Translations under genes and position numbers: made by a program
Assembly (NCBI RefSeq): GCF_030150155.1
Contig: NZ_JASLGR010000054.1
Coordinates: forward strand, 1-64,000
Direction: 5' to 3'
Length of the DNA: 64,000 bases
Source of the DNA: Nocardioides sp.
GTDB taxonomy: Bacteria; Actinomycetota; Actinomycetes; Propionibacteriales; Nocardioidaceae
The notes under the pieces: model-generated
Seen by the model: only the letters and a program-made list of their open reading frames with translations
Told to the model about the DNA's origin: nothing
Databases searched by the model: none
Part shown: positions 1 to 13,914 of the stretch, one piece after another
Layout of the letters: every line of letters starts with the position of its first letter
How positions within the stretch are numbered: the first letter of the stretch is position 1

Positions 1-148
1 TCATTGTCAAAGAAAACCATCAACACCGAAGTGTCGACGGGGTATACAAAATTAATTCATCGACTATCAATGACACACTGTTGAGTTCTCAAGAATCACA
101 CGCACACCGTGCCAACCCTCCCGGGCCGACTGCGGGGCAACCTGCAAT
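1..148 (-). promoter_or_regulatory. rRNA operon leader (16S gene lies beyond the left edge)
   Basis: Read on the minus strand, this segment carries TTGAGAACTCAACAG, the boxA-type antitermination/processing element typical of actinobacterial rrn leaders, near 81-95. It then has an AT-rich stretch, a UUCG-capped hairpin (20-37), and the sequence TTTGACAATGA at the edge. It follows the promoter at 149-177 and should lead into 16S rRNA outside the window. A similar element occurs in 16S-23S spacers, but a promoter directly upstream favours the leader. The 16S gene itself is not visible. Confidence 0.72.
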
Positions 149-177
149 ACGTTACCGTTCGCGCTGTTCCCGGTCAA
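149..177 (-). promoter_or_regulatory. rRNA operon promoter
   Basis: On the minus strand TTGACC (172-177) and TAACGT (149-154) are separated by exactly 17 bp, a near-consensus housekeeping sigma promoter reading leftwards into the rrn leader. The rest of the spacer up to the argH hairpin (178-320) contains no gene or motif that I recognise; an additional upstream rrn promoter there is possible but not demonstrable. Confidence 0.65.
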
Positions 178-320
178 CTTGATGCTGACTTCGTCTCCGG
201 CGATTCGGTGTGTCGCCTTGACTTGCCCGGCTTCCCGGGCCGCTCTCGGCGACAGGTGAAACAGTACATGGACGCCCCAACCCCCACAAATCGGGGACAC
301 TCCCCCGCTCCTGGAACGCT

Positions 321-356
321 GAACGGGCCGATCCCCCGCAGGAGATCGGCCCGTTC
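321..356 (-). terminator. terminator-like hairpin after argH
   Basis: GAACGGGCCGATC (321-333) and GATCGGCCCGTTC (344-356) form a perfect 13-bp stem with a 10-nt loop, 20 bp beyond the argH stop. There is no U-run, as is common for actinobacterial terminators. It would separate the arg operon from the downstream rrn promoter on the same strand. Confidence 0.7.
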
Positions 357-375
357 AGGCGTGTGGATCGGAGCC

Positions 376-3797
<3,422 letters not shown>

Positions 3798-3812
3798 CGC
3801 CCGTCTCCCGGC

Positions 3813-4754
3813 TCAGGCCTGCTGGGCCGCGACGAGGAAGGCGATCACTGCCTTCTGGGCGTGACGCCGGTTCTCGGCCTCGTCCCAGATCACGCTCTGC
3901 GGGCCGTCGAGGACCTCGGCGGCGATCTCCTTGCCGCGGTACGCCGGGAGGCAGTGCATCACGATGGCGTCGTCGTTGGCGCCAGCCACGAGCTCGGCGG
4001 TGACGGCGTACGGGCTGAAGGTGGCGATCCGCTCGGCGGCCTCGTCCTCCTTGCCCATCGACACCCAGGTGTCGGTGATCACGATGTCGGCACCGGACAC
4101 GGCGACGCTCGAGTCACGCTCCCAGCGTGCGGAGCCGCCGGTCGCCTCCCCGATCGCGTTGGCGCGGGCGAACATCTCCTCGCTCGGGGCGAAGCCCTCG
4201 GGAGCGGCGATGGTGACGTGCATCCCGGCGGTGACGCCGGCGATGATCCACGAGTTGCCCATGTTGCAGGCACCGTCGCCGATGAAGGTGGCGCGCAGCC
4301 CGGCCAGGTCGCCCTTGTGCTCACGAATGGTGAGCAGATCGGCGAGCAGCTGGCAGGGGTGGAATTCGTCGGTCAGGGCGTTGACCACGGGGACGCCGGA
4401 GAACTCCGCCATCTCCTCCAGCGCGGTCTGGGCGTAGGTCCGCCACACGATCAGGCTGGCCTGGCGGCCGAGCACCCGGGCGACGTCGGCGACCGACTCA
4501 CGCTTGCCGATCCCGGCCAGACCACCGTCGACCAGCATCGGGTGACCGCCGAGCTCGGCGATTCCGGCGGCGAAGGAGGCCTGCGTGCGCAGGGTCGGCT
4601 TGTCGTAGATCGTCGCGACGGTCCGCGGACCGGCCAGCGGCTTGGCGTCGTACGGCGCGGCCTTGAGCGCGGCGGCCAGGTCGAGGACCTGGGCCTGCTC
4701 GGCCGGGGTCAGGTCGTCGTCGGCCAGGAACGAACGGACGGTGGTGGCGCTCAT
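3813..4754 (-). CDS. argF: ornithine carbamoyltransferase (variant carbamoyl-phosphate loop)
   Basis: Transfers the carbamoyl group from carbamoyl phosphate to ornithine, giving citrulline. At 313 aa it has the normal length. Visible family motifs are DEFHPCQ, HCLPAYRG and an N-terminal RSFLADDDLTPAE segment similar to mycobacterial ArgF. Oddly, the usual STRTR carbamoyl-phosphate motif reads TLRTQ (in YDKPTLRTQASF, about residues 50-61), so the first Ser, first Thr and last Arg are replaced while the central Arg-Thr remains. The start ATG overlaps the argD stop (ATGA). The arg context makes OTC the best call; a transcarbamylase with a shifted substrate preference is the less likely alternative. 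Confidence 0.93.
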   Translation of the reverse strand: MSATTVRSFLADDDLTPAEQAQVLDLAAALKAAPYDAKPLAGPRTVATIYDKPTLRTQASFAAGIAELGGHPMLVDGGLAGIGKRESVADVARVLGRQASLIVWRTYAQTALEEMAEFSGVPVVNALTDEFHPCQLLADLLTIREHKGDLAGLRATFIGDGACNMGNSWIIAGVTAGMHVTIAAPEGFAPSEEMFARANAIGEATGGSARWERDSSVAVSGADIVITDTWVSMGKEDEAAERIATFSPYAVTAELVAGANDDAIVMHCLPAYRGKEIAAEVLDGPQSVIWDEAENRRHAQKAVIAFLVAAQQA

Positions 4755-5932
4755 GCGTCCTCCCCGAAGGCGACGTCGAGGATCCCCGGCCAGGCGGCCA
4801 GCAGTGCCTCGGCCTCGTCGGTGCTGAGGTTGAGCGGCGGAGCCAGGCGGATCCGCAGCGGGGTGGCGTTGTTGACGATGAAGCCCGCCTCCAGGGCGGC
4901 CGCGGCCACCTCGGCAGACTTCTCCGCGACCAGGCCGACGCCGATCAGCAGGCCCTCGCCGCTGACCGAGGCGACCCGCGGGTCGGCGCCCAGGCCGTCG
5001 CGGAGCTTCTGGCCCAGGATCGTGGCGTGGTCGAGCAGGTCCTCGGTCTCGATCGTCCGGATCACCGCCAGCGCTGCCGCGCAGGCCACCGGGTTGCCAC
5101 CGAAGGTGGTGCCGTGGTTGCCCGGCTCCAGCAGCGACGCCGCGACGCCGAGGCCGAGGCAGGCACCGATCGGGAAGCCACCGCCCAGCCCCTTGGCCAG
5201 GGTGATGATGTCGGGCAGCACCCCGCTCCGGGTGGAGCCGAGCCAGTCGCCGGTGCGGCCGATGCCGGTCTGGACCTCGTCGAACCAGAGCAGCGCACCG
5301 TGCCGGTCGGCGATCGCGCGGGCCGCGGGCAGGAAGTCCTCGGGCGGCACGATCACGCCGGCCTCGCCCTGCATCGGCTCGATCACGATCGCGGCGGTCT
5401 CGTCGGTCACCGCGGCGGCGAGCGCCTCGGCGTCGCCGTACGGGACGAAGGTGACGTCGCCGGGCAGGGGCGCGAACGGTGCCCGGTAGGCCTCCTTGGA
5501 CGTCAGCGCGAGCGCACCCATGCTGCGACCGTGGAACGAGCCCGCCATCGCGACGATGTGGGTCCGACCGGTGCGCCGGGTGATCTTGAACGCCGCCTCG
5601 TTGGCCTCGGTGCCGGAGTTGGCGAAGAAGACCCGGCCGTCGACGTTGTCGGGGACCATCAGCGCGATCAGCTTCTCGGCGAGCCGGATCTGGGGCGCCG
5701 AGGCGAAGAAGTTCGAGATGTGGCCCAGGGTGTTGAGCTGGCCCGTGACCGCCTCGACCAGCGCCGGGTGGGCGTGGCCGAGGGCGTTGACCGCGATGCC
5801 GCCGAGGAAGTCGACGTACTCACGACCGTCCTCGTCCCAGACGTGGCTGCCCTTGCCGTGCGTCAGCACGAGCTTGGGGACGCCGAACGTGTTCATCAGA
5901 GCGCCCTGGTAGCGCTCGGTGTACTCACTCAC
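4751..5932 (-). CDS. argD: acetylornithine aminotransferase
   Basis: PLP-dependent fold-type I aminotransferase converting N-acetylglutamate semialdehyde and glutamate to N-acetylornithine. It is 393 aa. Visible are the cofactor regions SGTEANE, the [13 protein letters not shown] strand, and the PLP lysine in TLAKGLGGG. The GTG at 5932 was chosen: it overlaps the argB stop by 8 nt (GTGAGTGA) and starts the conserved [16 protein letters not shown]; the upstream open frame lies inside argB and is not homologous. It is coupled to argB before it and argF after it. Confidence 0.96.
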   Translation of the reverse strand: MSEYTERYQGALMNTFGVPKLVLTHGKGSHVWDEDGREYVDFLGGIAVNALGHAHPALVEAVTGQLNTLGHISNFFASAPQIRLAEKLIALMVPDNVDGRVFFANSGTEANEAAFKITRRTGRTHIVAMAGSFHGRSMGALALTSKEAYRAPFAPLPGDVTFVPYGDAEALAAAVTDETAAIVIEPMQGEAGVIVPPEDFLPAARAIADRHGALLWFDEVQTGIGRTGDWLGSTRSGVLPDIITLAKGLGGGFPIGACLGLGVAASLLEPGNHGTTFGGNPVACAAALAVIRTIETEDLLDHATILGQKLRDGLGADPRVASVSGEGLLIGVGLVAEKSAEVAAAALEAGFIVNNATPLRIRLAPPLNLSTDEAEALLAAWPGILDVAFGEDA

Positions 5933-6818
5933 TGTGTGCCTTCCGAATCTTCGTCTCCACCCCGGGGAGGACCTGCGTCCCGATGCCCTCGTCGGTGAAG
6001 ATCTCCAGCAGTACGGCGTGGGGCTCGCGCCCATCGACGACGGTCGCCCGGGGCACGCCGCCCTGGACGGCCTGGAGGCAGGCACCCATCTTGGGCACCA
6101 TGCCACTGGCCAGCGTCGGCATCAGCTTCTCCAGCCCCTCGGGCGAGATCTCCTGGATGACGTCGTCGGAGTTGCCGTAGTCGCGGTAGAGGCCCTCGAC
6201 GTCGGTGAGGACGAGGAGCTTCTCCGCCTTGAGCGCGATCGCCAGGGCGGCGGCCGCGGTGTCGGCATTGACGTTGTGCACCTGACCCGACAGGTCGGGT
6301 GCGACCGAGGAGATCACCGGGATCCGGCCCGCCTCGATCACGTCGAGCACCGCCTCGGGACGGACCTGGGTGACCTCGCCGACGAGGCCGAGGTCCACCT
6401 CCTCGCCGTCGATGATGGTGTTGGTCCGGCTGGCGGTGAAGAGCGCGGCGTCCTCACCGGAGAGGCCGACGGCCAGCGGACCGTGCTGGTTGAGCAGCCC
6501 GACCAGCTCGCGCTGGACCTGCCCGACCAGGACCATCCGGACGACGTCCATCGCCTCGGGCGTGGTGACCCGCAGGCCGCCGCGGAACTCCGACTTGATG
6601 TTGAGCCGGTCCAGCATCTTGGAGATCTGCGGACCGCCGCCGTGCACCACGACCGGCTTGAAGCCGGCCAGGCGCAGGAAGGCGATGTCCTCGGCGAACT
6701 TCACCTTGAGGTCGTCGTCGATCATGGCGTTGCCGCCGTACTTGATCACGATGACCTTGCCGTTGTACTTCTTCAGCCACGGCAGGGCATTGGAGAGAAC
6801 CTCCGCGTTCGCCCTCAT
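5925..6818 (-). CDS. argB: acetylglutamate kinase
   Basis: Phosphorylates N-acetylglutamate, usually the arginine-inhibited step of the cyclic pathway. It is 297 aa (amino acid kinase fold), with the nucleotide/phosphate loop VIKYGGNAM at about residues 23-31 and VHGGGPQI at about 58-65. The N-terminal extension before the kinase core ([15 protein letters not shown]) resembles the helix of arginine-sensitive NAGKs, consistent with feedback inhibition. The start overlaps the argJ stop (ATGA). Confidence 0.97.
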   Translation of the reverse strand: MRANAEVLSNALPWLKKYNGKVIVIKYGGNAMIDDDLKVKFAEDIAFLRLAGFKPVVVHGGGPQISKMLDRLNIKSEFRGGLRVTTPEAMDVVRMVLVGQVQRELVGLLNQHGPLAVGLSGEDAALFTASRTNTIIDGEEVDLGLVGEVTQVRPEAVLDVIEAGRIPVISSVAPDLSGQVHNVNADTAAAALAIALKAEKLLVLTDVEGLYRDYGNSDDVIQEISPEGLEKLMPTLASGMVPKMGACLQAVQGGVPRATVVDGREPHAVLLEIFTDEGIGTQVLPGVETKIRKAHSE

Positions 6819-7978
6819 GACGAGTACGCGCTGTTCTCGTGGACGTAGGCGTGGGTCAGGTCGTTGGTCCAGACCGTGGCCTGCTCGTCGCCGGACTTGA
6901 GGTCGATGGTGACCGTGACCTCGCGCTCGTCGAGGTCGATCTGGGACGGGTCCTCGGCCGGGGTCGAGGCCTTGCAGACCCAGACGCCGTTGAGGGCGAC
7001 GTCGAGGTCGGCCGGGTCGAAGGTGGCCTGGGTGGTGCCGACACTGGCCAGGATGCGGCCCCAGTTCGGGTCACGCCCGTAGATCGCGGTCTTGAACAGG
7101 TTGGACCGGGCGACGCTGCGCGAGACCTCGAGCGCGTCGGCGACCGAGGCCGCGTTGATCGTCTGGATCGCGATCGAGTGGTCGGCGCCCTCAGCGTCGG
7201 CGAGCAGCTGGAGCGCGAGGTCGGTGCACAGCTCGGTGAGCTTGGCAGTGAACTCGGCCAGCTCGGGCGCCACCCCCGAGGCACCCGAGGCCATCAGGGT
7301 GACGGTGTCGTTGGTCGACTGGCAGCCGTCGGAGTCGAGCCGGTCGAAGCTGGCAGCGGTGGCAGCCCGCAGCGCGGTGTCGAGGTCGGCCGCCGACACG
7401 TCGGCGTCGGTGGTGATCACGACCAGCATCGTGGCCAGCGCCGGGGCGAGCATGCCCGCACCCTTGGCCATCCCGCCGATGCTCCACTGCGCGTCGCCGG
7501 TGCCACCGGTGACGATCGCCTGCTTGGAGACGGTGTCGGTGGTCATGATCGCCTCGGCCGCGGCGGTGCCGCCCTCGGCGCTGAGCGCGCCGGCGAGCAG
7601 GTCGACGCCGCCCAGCAGCGTCTCCTTCATGTTGAGCAGGCCGATCAGGCCGGTCGAGCAGACCACGACGTCGCCGGCACCGATCGAGAGGTGCTCGGCG
7701 ACCCGCTCCGCGGTGGCGTGGGTGACCTGGAAGCCAGCAGCGCCGGTGTAGCAGTTGGCGCCGCCGGAGTTGAGCACGACCGCCTTGACGATGCCGTCCT
7801 TGACGACCTCCTTGGACCACAGCACCGGGTTGGCCTGGCAGCGGTTGGAGGTGAAGACGCTCGCCGAGGCGAACGACGGTCCCTGGTTGACGACGAGGGC
7901 CATGTCGGCCTTGCCGGAGGCCTTCAGGCCGGCGGTGACGCCGGCAGCGAGGAACCCCTGCGGGGTGGTGACGCTCAT
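6815..7978 (-). CDS. argJ: bifunctional ornithine acetyltransferase / N-acetylglutamate synthase
   Basis: Recycles the acetyl group from N-acetylornithine to glutamate and, in the bifunctional form, also makes N-acetylglutamate from acetyl-CoA. It is 387 aa. The self-cleavage site of the family is visible as [13 protein letters not shown] around residues 176-188, with the Thr of ATML expected to become the N-terminal nucleophile of the beta chain. It starts 1 nt after the argC stop and overlaps argB. No separate argA-type gene is present in the cluster, in line with a bifunctional ArgJ. Confidence 0.96.
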   Translation of the reverse strand: MSVTTPQGFLAAGVTAGLKASGKADMALVVNQGPSFASASVFTSNRCQANPVLWSKEVVKDGIVKAVVLNSGGANCYTGAAGFQVTHATAERVAEHLSIGAGDVVVCSTGLIGLLNMKETLLGGVDLLAGALSAEGGTAAAEAIMTTDTVSKQAIVTGGTGDAQWSIGGMAKGAGMLAPALATMLVVITTDADVSAADLDTALRAATAASFDRLDSDGCQSTNDTVTLMASGASGVAPELAEFTAKLTELCTDLALQLLADAEGADHSIAIQTINAASVADALEVSRSVARSNLFKTAIYGRDPNWGRILASVGTTQATFDPADLDVALNGVWVCKASTPAEDPSQIDLDEREVTVTIDLKSGDEQATVWTNDLTHAYVHENSAYSS

Positions 7979-7979
7979 G

Positions 7980-9050
<1,071 letters not shown>

Positions 9051-9117
9051 AGAATGTGCCAGGGGGTTTTCGCGGAGGCTGAAAGCGTCGTGAAACCCCG
9101 GTGAAGGCGTCCGGGTC

Positions 9118-9123
9118 CAGGCT
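9118..9123 (+). promoter_or_regulatory. -10-like hexamer for a leaderless exporter mRNA
   Basis: CAGGCT ends 6 nt before the ATG at 9130, matching the spacing seen for many genes in this window, and no purine-rich ribosome site is present. The weak first base (C instead of T) lowers confidence. Confidence 0.35.
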
Positions 9124-9129
9124 AGTCCC

Positions 9130-10131
9130 ATGACCAACGCAGACCTGGCGGTCCACGCTACCGGGCTGGTGAAGCGCTTCGGCGACTTCACCGCCGTCGG
9201 CGGCGTCGACCTGGCCATCGCCCCCGGAGAGGTCTTCGGCGTCCTCGGCCCCAACGGCGCGGGAAAGACCACGACGCTCTCCATGCTCGCCACCCTGCTC
9301 CCGATCGACGCCGGCTCGGCCTCCATCTTCGGCGTCGACGTCGCCTCCTCGCCGCACCAGATCCGCCAGCTGGTCGGCGTCACCGGGCAGTACGCCTCGG
9401 TCGACGAGAACCTCACCGGCGCGGAGAACCTGTGGCTCTTCGCCCGGCTGCACGGTCGCTCCCGGGCCCAGGCGAAGACGCTCGCCTCGGACCTGCTGGA
9501 GCGCTTCGGACTCACCGAGTCCGCCGACAAGCAGATCAAGGAGTACTCCGGCGGGATGCGGCGCCGGCTCGACCTGGCCGCCTCACTGATCTCGGCTCCC
9601 CCGTTGATCTTCCTCGACGAGCCCACCACCGGCCTCGACCCACGCACCCGCGGCCAGATGTGGGACACCATCCGCGAGCTCGTCGCCGGCGGGTCGACGA
9701 TCCTGCTCACCACGCAGTACCTCGACGAGGCCGATCAGCTCGCCGACCGGATCGCCGTGATCGACCGCGGCCTCAAGGTCGCCGAGGGCACCCCGTCGGA
9801 GCTCAAGTCCAGCGTCGGCGAGTCCACCCTCCAGCTCCGACTGAGCGACAAGGGCCGCCTCGACGCCGCCACCGCCCTGGTCGATCGGGTCAGCGGCGCC
9901 CGGTCCGTCGCCTCCCCCGAGGCGGCCGCCCTCAACGTGCCGCTCCCCGACGCCGACAAGGCCGCCGACGTGCTGATCGCGCTGCGCGAGGCCGGCATCT
10001 CCATCACCGGCGCGACCGTGCAGCAGCCCACCCTGGACGAGGTCTTCCTCGCCCTCACCGGGCACGGCACCGATCAGTCCAGCCAGTCCGGCCAGTCCAG
10101 CCACTCCGAGAACGAGGAGGTCACACGATGA
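9130..10131 (+). CDS. ABC exporter ATP-binding protein, DrrA family
   Basis: 333-residue ATPase of the daunorubicin-resistance (DrrA) type, expected to power export of hydrophobic compounds or lipids with the membrane protein encoded next. Walker A is GPNGAGKT (about residues 41-48), the signature motif is YSGGMRRRL, Walker B is LIFLDEPTTGLDP, and a DrrA-type C-terminal domain follows (TLDEVFLALTGH). The tail is a short Ser/Gln repeat from near-identical 9-bp units (about 10072-10110). The next gene overlaps by 4 nt (ATGA). Its substrate cannot be read from the sequence. Confidence 0.9.
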   Translation: MTNADLAVHATGLVKRFGDFTAVGGVDLAIAPGEVFGVLGPNGAGKTTTLSMLATLLPIDAGSASIFGVDVASSPHQIRQLVGVTGQYASVDENLTGAENLWLFARLHGRSRAQAKTLASDLLERFGLTESADKQIKEYSGGMRRRLDLAASLISAPPLIFLDEPTTGLDPRTRGQMWDTIRELVAGGSTILLTTQYLDEADQLADRIAVIDRGLKVAEGTPSELKSSVGESTLQLRLSDKGRLDAATALVDRVSGARSVASPEAAALNVPLPDADKAADVLIALREAGISITGATVQQPTLDEVFLALTGHGTDQSSQSGQSSHSENEEVTR

Positions 10132-10952
10132 GCACCCTGGCCGCCGACCGCACCATCGCCGCCGCCAAGGCGCGGCTCACCCCGCGCCCGACCCTGGCCG
10201 AGACCTGGTCCCAGACCCTGACGATGGCGTGGCGGGCGCTGAAGAAGATGCGGCGCAACCCCGAGCAGTTCTTCGACGTGATCATCCAGCCGCTGCTGTT
10301 CACCGCGATGTTCACCTACATCTTCGGCGGCGCCGTCTCCGGCTCGGTCACGCAGTACCTCCCCGTGGTGATCCCCGGGATCCTCGCCCAGACCGCCCTG
10401 ACGGCCTGCATGGCGACCGGCACGCAGATGCGCGAGGACATGGAGAAGGGCGTCTTCGACCGCTTCCGCTCGCTGCCGATGGCGCGGATCGCTCCGCTGG
10501 CGGGGCCGATGCTGGCCGACGTACTGCGCTATGGGATCGCTGCGACCCTGACCCTGCTCACCGGGCTGGCGATGGGCTACCGGCCCGGCGGCGGCGTCCT
10601 CGGCGTGATCGCCGGGTGGATCCTGGTGGTCCTGGCCGGCTGGTCGCTGTCGTGGATCTTCGCCTGGCTCGGCACCGTGGCGCGCTCGGCCCAGGCCGTG
10701 CAGGGCATCGGGATGATGATCATGTTCCCGCTGACCTTCCTCTCCGACGCGTTCACTCCCAAGGACACGATGCCGAACTGGCTCCAGCACTTCGTCGCGA
10801 TCAACCCGGTGACCCTGGTGATCCATGCGCTGCGGGACCTGATCAACGAGGGCCAGCTCACCGCCAACGTCGGCTGGGCCGTGCTCGGCTGCGGGGTGAT
10901 CGTGGCGGTCTTCGGGCCGCTGGCGGTGCGCAGCTACAGCCGCAAGGTCTGA
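10128..10952 (+). CDS. ABC-2 type exporter permease, DrrB family
   Basis: 274-residue inner-membrane subunit with about six hydrophobic segments (for example IIQPLLFTAMFTYIFGG, VIAGWILVVLAGWSLSWIF and the last one near the C terminus). The ABC-2 motif MREDMEKGVFDRFRSLPMAR sits between the second and third segments. The ATG at 10128 overlaps the DrrA stop behind a GAGGAGG ribosome site. It forms a two-gene exporter with the preceding ATPase and converges on the large regulator gene, leaving 7 bp between the stop codons. Confidence 0.9.
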   Translation: MSTLAADRTIAAAKARLTPRPTLAETWSQTLTMAWRALKKMRRNPEQFFDVIIQPLLFTAMFTYIFGGAVSGSVTQYLPVVIPGILAQTALTACMATGTQMREDMEKGVFDRFRSLPMARIAPLAGPMLADVLRYGIAATLTLLTGLAMGYRPGGGVLGVIAGWILVVLAGWSLSWIFAWLGTVARSAQAVQGIGMMIMFPLTFLSDAFTPKDTMPNWLQHFVAINPVTLVIHALRDLINEGQLTANVGWAVLGCGVIVAVFGPLAVRSYSRKV

Positions 10953-10959
10953 GCGCCGC

Positions 10960-13914
10960 TCAGGCCAGGGAGTCGAGCAGCGCGATCGCATGGTCGCGCA
11001 GCTCGATCGGCCGGGGGCTGCCGATCCTGTCGCGGTACGTCGTCACCAGGACGGGATCGACCAGGGGCTCACCCCACGACGGATCCAGGCTGGGCAGCAT
11101 CCGGTTGAGGGAGAAGACCTCGCTCACCGCGATCAGCTCGGCGGCCTTCTCGGGGTCACCGTGCGCGCCCTCCCAGGCCGCGAGCCCGACCAGCAGGCAG
11201 CCGACCACCGGGAAGTCGAGCCAGACCTGGGTCTCCCCGATCAGGCGGCGGGCCTGGGCCAGCAGCGTGTCCCGGTCGGCCCGGGCCCCGGCCGCCCGGC
11301 CCGCACGGACCCGCGCCGCCAGCGCCGCCGCGAGCGGCAGGCTGACCCACGGCTCGTCGCCGTCGAACTCGCCGATCCCGGTCAGGGTGGCGTCGGTCCG
11401 GGAGCGCTCCCGGATCTCCTCCAGGCCGGCGGCGTAGCCCGCCAGGCCCTCGTCAACCAGGCCCCGGGCGAGCAGCACCTCGGCACGTCCGCAGACCAGG
11501 GCGACCCCGGCCCCGAAGACGGACTGGGTCGGGTCCTCGGCCACCACCTGGTCCAGGATCCGGTCGGCCTCATCCAGGTCGCCCTCGCGCAGCGCGACCA
11601 GGGCGTGCACGGCGCGGACCTGCGCGGCGTCCTCGTGGGCGCCGACGGCGACCAGGGTCGGCAGCGCGAGGCCGGCGTGGTGGCGGGCCTCGGCCCACTC
11701 CCCTGCCTGGAGACCCAGTCCCGCGAGCTGACTGTGCACCGAGGCCACGCCCCACGGCCCCTCGGACGGATCGGCCAGGGCGAGCGCCCGCTCGGCGGCC
11801 TCCCGGGCGCGGGCGACCTCACCGCCGTTCTCCAGGGCATGGCTCGACCAGTAGTGCGCGAGCCGGGCCACGGCAGGATCGGGATCCTCACCGAGGCGGG
11901 CCATCAGGTCACTCAGGTCCTCGCCGTCGTGGTCGGCCATCGTCAGCACCACCCGAGCGTGGGCGTTGCCGTCGGTGTGCTCGGCACCGATGCCGAGCCG
12001 GCGCAGCGTCGCCAGCGCCCCCTCGTGGAAGCCACCGGCGAAGATCATCCGGTTGGACAGCACCGCCACCAACGCCACCCGGGCGGCGTCGGCGATCTCG
12101 TCGGGGATCGTCCGGTCCGCGAGCACGTCCCCGATCTGCTCGGCGAAGCGCAGCACCTTCAGGTGGGAACCCTCGATCGTCCAGAAGGTCGACAGCGTGG
12201 CGAACAGCTCGACCACCGTGACGACATCCTCGTCGGCCACCGCGGCCCGGAGCACGTCGACCAGGTTGCCCTCCTCGGCCCGCAGCTCCGTGACCTGGGC
12301 GATCTGCTCGAGCGAGGACAGCCGCGCGCGTGCGGTGCGCGCCCGTCCGACCGCCCAGGCGCGCAGGGCCTGCTCGGCCGTGGCGTCGTCGCCGGCCTCG
12401 ACCAGGTGCATCAGGCCGAACTCACGGACCGTCTCCAGCAGCCGGTAGCGCACTCCCCCGTGGATCGGCTCGGCCTCCTCGACGACGACCAGCGACTGAT
12501 CGACCAGCTCCGCGATCCGCTCCAGGGCCTCGTCCCCGACGATCGCCTCGGCCCCGTCCAGACCGAACCCCGCCCGGAACACCGCCAGTCGGCGCAACGC
12601 CTCGCGCTGCGGCTCGGAGAGCAGGTTCCAGCTCCAGTCGATCACCGCGATCAGGGTCTGATGCCGCTCGGGCGCATCGCGACTGCCGCCGCGCAGCAGG
12701 GCGAACCGATGGTCGAGACGGCGGGCCACCTCGGCCACGCTCATCACCCGGACCTTGGCCGCTGCCAGCTCGACCGCCAACGGCAGCCCGTCGAGCCGCT
12801 GCACCAGTGGCGTCACCACGTCGTCGTCCACGGCCGCCCCGGGCCGAGCGGCCTGCGCGCGACGACGGAACAGTGCCACCGCGTCGGCCGTGCCCAGCTC
12901 GGGCAGCAGGTAGACCTGCTCGGCCGCCAGTCCGAGCGGGGCGCGCGTCGTGGTCAGGACGTTCAGTGCCGGCGTACGACGGACCAGGAGGGCGACCAGG
13001 TCCGCGACCGCTGCCACGACCTGCTCGCAGTTGTCCAGGATCAGCAGGCTCGGCACGGTGCCGATCGCCTCGACCAGGCGGTCGACCAGGTCGAGGGTGC
13101 GGGCCTCGCCGGTGAGGTTGGAGCGCAGCGAGCCCTGCACGCCCAGGGCATCGGCGATCGCCACCCCGACACCGGCACCGGCCGTGACCGCCGCCAATGG
13201 CACGAAGTGGACCAGCGGCTGCTCGGAGGTCAGACCCACCCGGTGGGCCAGCCGGGTCTTGCCCAGGCCGCCGGGGCCGACGATCGAGACGACCCGGTGG
13301 CGGCGGAGCAGAGCTGTGACCGCGGTGACGTCGCGGTCGCGCCCGATCAGCTCGTCGGTGTCGTAGGCCAGACCGGAGCGCACCGGACGGTCGCGGTGGA
13401 GCAGCTCCTCGTGCAGCCGTTGCAGGGCCGGTCCGGGGTCGACACCGAGGCTCGCCCCGAGATGGGCACGGTGCTCGGCGTACGCCTCCAGCGCGGCAGG
13501 GACACCGCGGACGGCGGCGACCGCCCGGAGCCGGGCGAGGACGACCTCCTCATCGTCACCGGCGAGGTCGAGGAACCCGAGGGCGTCGGCGTACCGGCCC
13601 TCGGCGGCGAGCGCCAGGCCGTGAGGACGTGCCGCCCACAGGTCGACCTCGTCGGGGTCGATCCCGATCCGGTAGCCGGTGGCGGTGCGCTCGACCACGG
13701 TGGCGTCGGTCAGCGCCCGGACCCGCGAGATGACGACCTGCAGGGCCTTGGTGCCGGTGGCGGGCGGGTCCTCGCCCCACACGGCGTCGAGGAGCGCGCC
13801 CTCGGACAGCCCCCGTGCCCCGGCCTCGACGAGGGCACGGAGCACGGCACGCGGGCGGTCACCCGGGACGGGGGTGCCGTCCCAGGTGACCTCTCCCGCT
13901 ACCTGGAGCCTCAG
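10960..13914 (-). CDS. BTAD/NB-ARC/TPR transcriptional regulator (AfsR/SARP-like), CTG start
   Basis: Large regulator of 984 aa if started at CTG 13914: OmpR-like winged helix with BTAD domain (about residues 1-175), an NB-ARC ATPase with P-loop GPGGLGKT near 213-220 and Walker B SLLILDNCE, and a helical TPR-like C-terminal half. No C-terminal LuxR helix-turn-helix is seen. The first ATG/GTG/TTG in frame (GTG 13845) would cut off the first winged-helix strands, including LRLQVAGEVTWDGTPV. An in-frame stop precedes at 13936-13938, leaving CTG 13914 as the only good start; its TGA-overlapping CTGA joins it to pheT, with GGAG 10 nt upstream. It may control the adjacent exporter (inference). Confidence 0.85.
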   Translation of the reverse strand: MRLQVAGEVTWDGTPVPGDRPRAVLRALVEAGARGLSEGALLDAVWGEDPPATGTKALQVVISRVRALTDATVVERTATGYRIGIDPDEVDLWAARPHGLALAAEGRYADALGFLDLAGDDEEVVLARLRAVAAVRGVPAALEAYAEHRAHLGASLGVDPGPALQRLHEELLHRDRPVRSGLAYDTDELIGRDRDVTAVTALLRRHRVVSIVGPGGLGKTRLAHRVGLTSEQPLVHFVPLAAVTAGAGVGVAIADALGVQGSLRSNLTGEARTLDLVDRLVEAIGTVPSLLILDNCEQVVAAVADLVALLVRRTPALNVLTTTRAPLGLAAEQVYLLPELGTADAVALFRRRAQAARPGAAVDDDVVTPLVQRLDGLPLAVELAAAKVRVMSVAEVARRLDHRFALLRGGSRDAPERHQTLIAVIDWSWNLLSEPQREALRRLAVFRAGFGLDGAEAIVGDEALERIAELVDQSLVVVEEAEPIHGGVRYRLLETVREFGLMHLVEAGDDATAEQALRAWAVGRARTARARLSSLEQIAQVTELRAEEGNLVDVLRAAVADEDVVTVVELFATLSTFWTIEGSHLKVLRFAEQIGDVLADRTIPDEIADAARVALVAVLSNRMIFAGGFHEGALATLRRLGIGAEHTDGNAHARVVLTMADHDGEDLSDLMARLGEDPDPAVARLAHYWSSHALENGGEVARAREAAERALALADPSEGPWGVASVHSQLAGLGLQAGEWAEARHHAGLALPTLVAVGAHEDAAQVRAVHALVALREGDLDEADRILDQVVAEDPTQSVFGAGVALVCGRAEVLLARGLVDEGLAGYAAGLEEIRERSRTDATLTGIGEFDGDEPWVSLPLAAALAARVRAGRAAGARADRDTLLAQARRLIGETQVWLDFPVVGCLLVGLAAWEGAHGDPEKAAELIAVSEVFSLNRMLPSLDPSWGEPLVDPVLVTTYRDRIGSPRPIELRDHAIALLDSLA

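Noticed and set aside
4751..6106. Longer argD reading frame starting at 6106
   Set aside because: The extra N-terminal stretch lies inside argB, is Arg/Pro/Ser-rich and not homologous; GTG 5932 gives the conserved start and a normal overlap.
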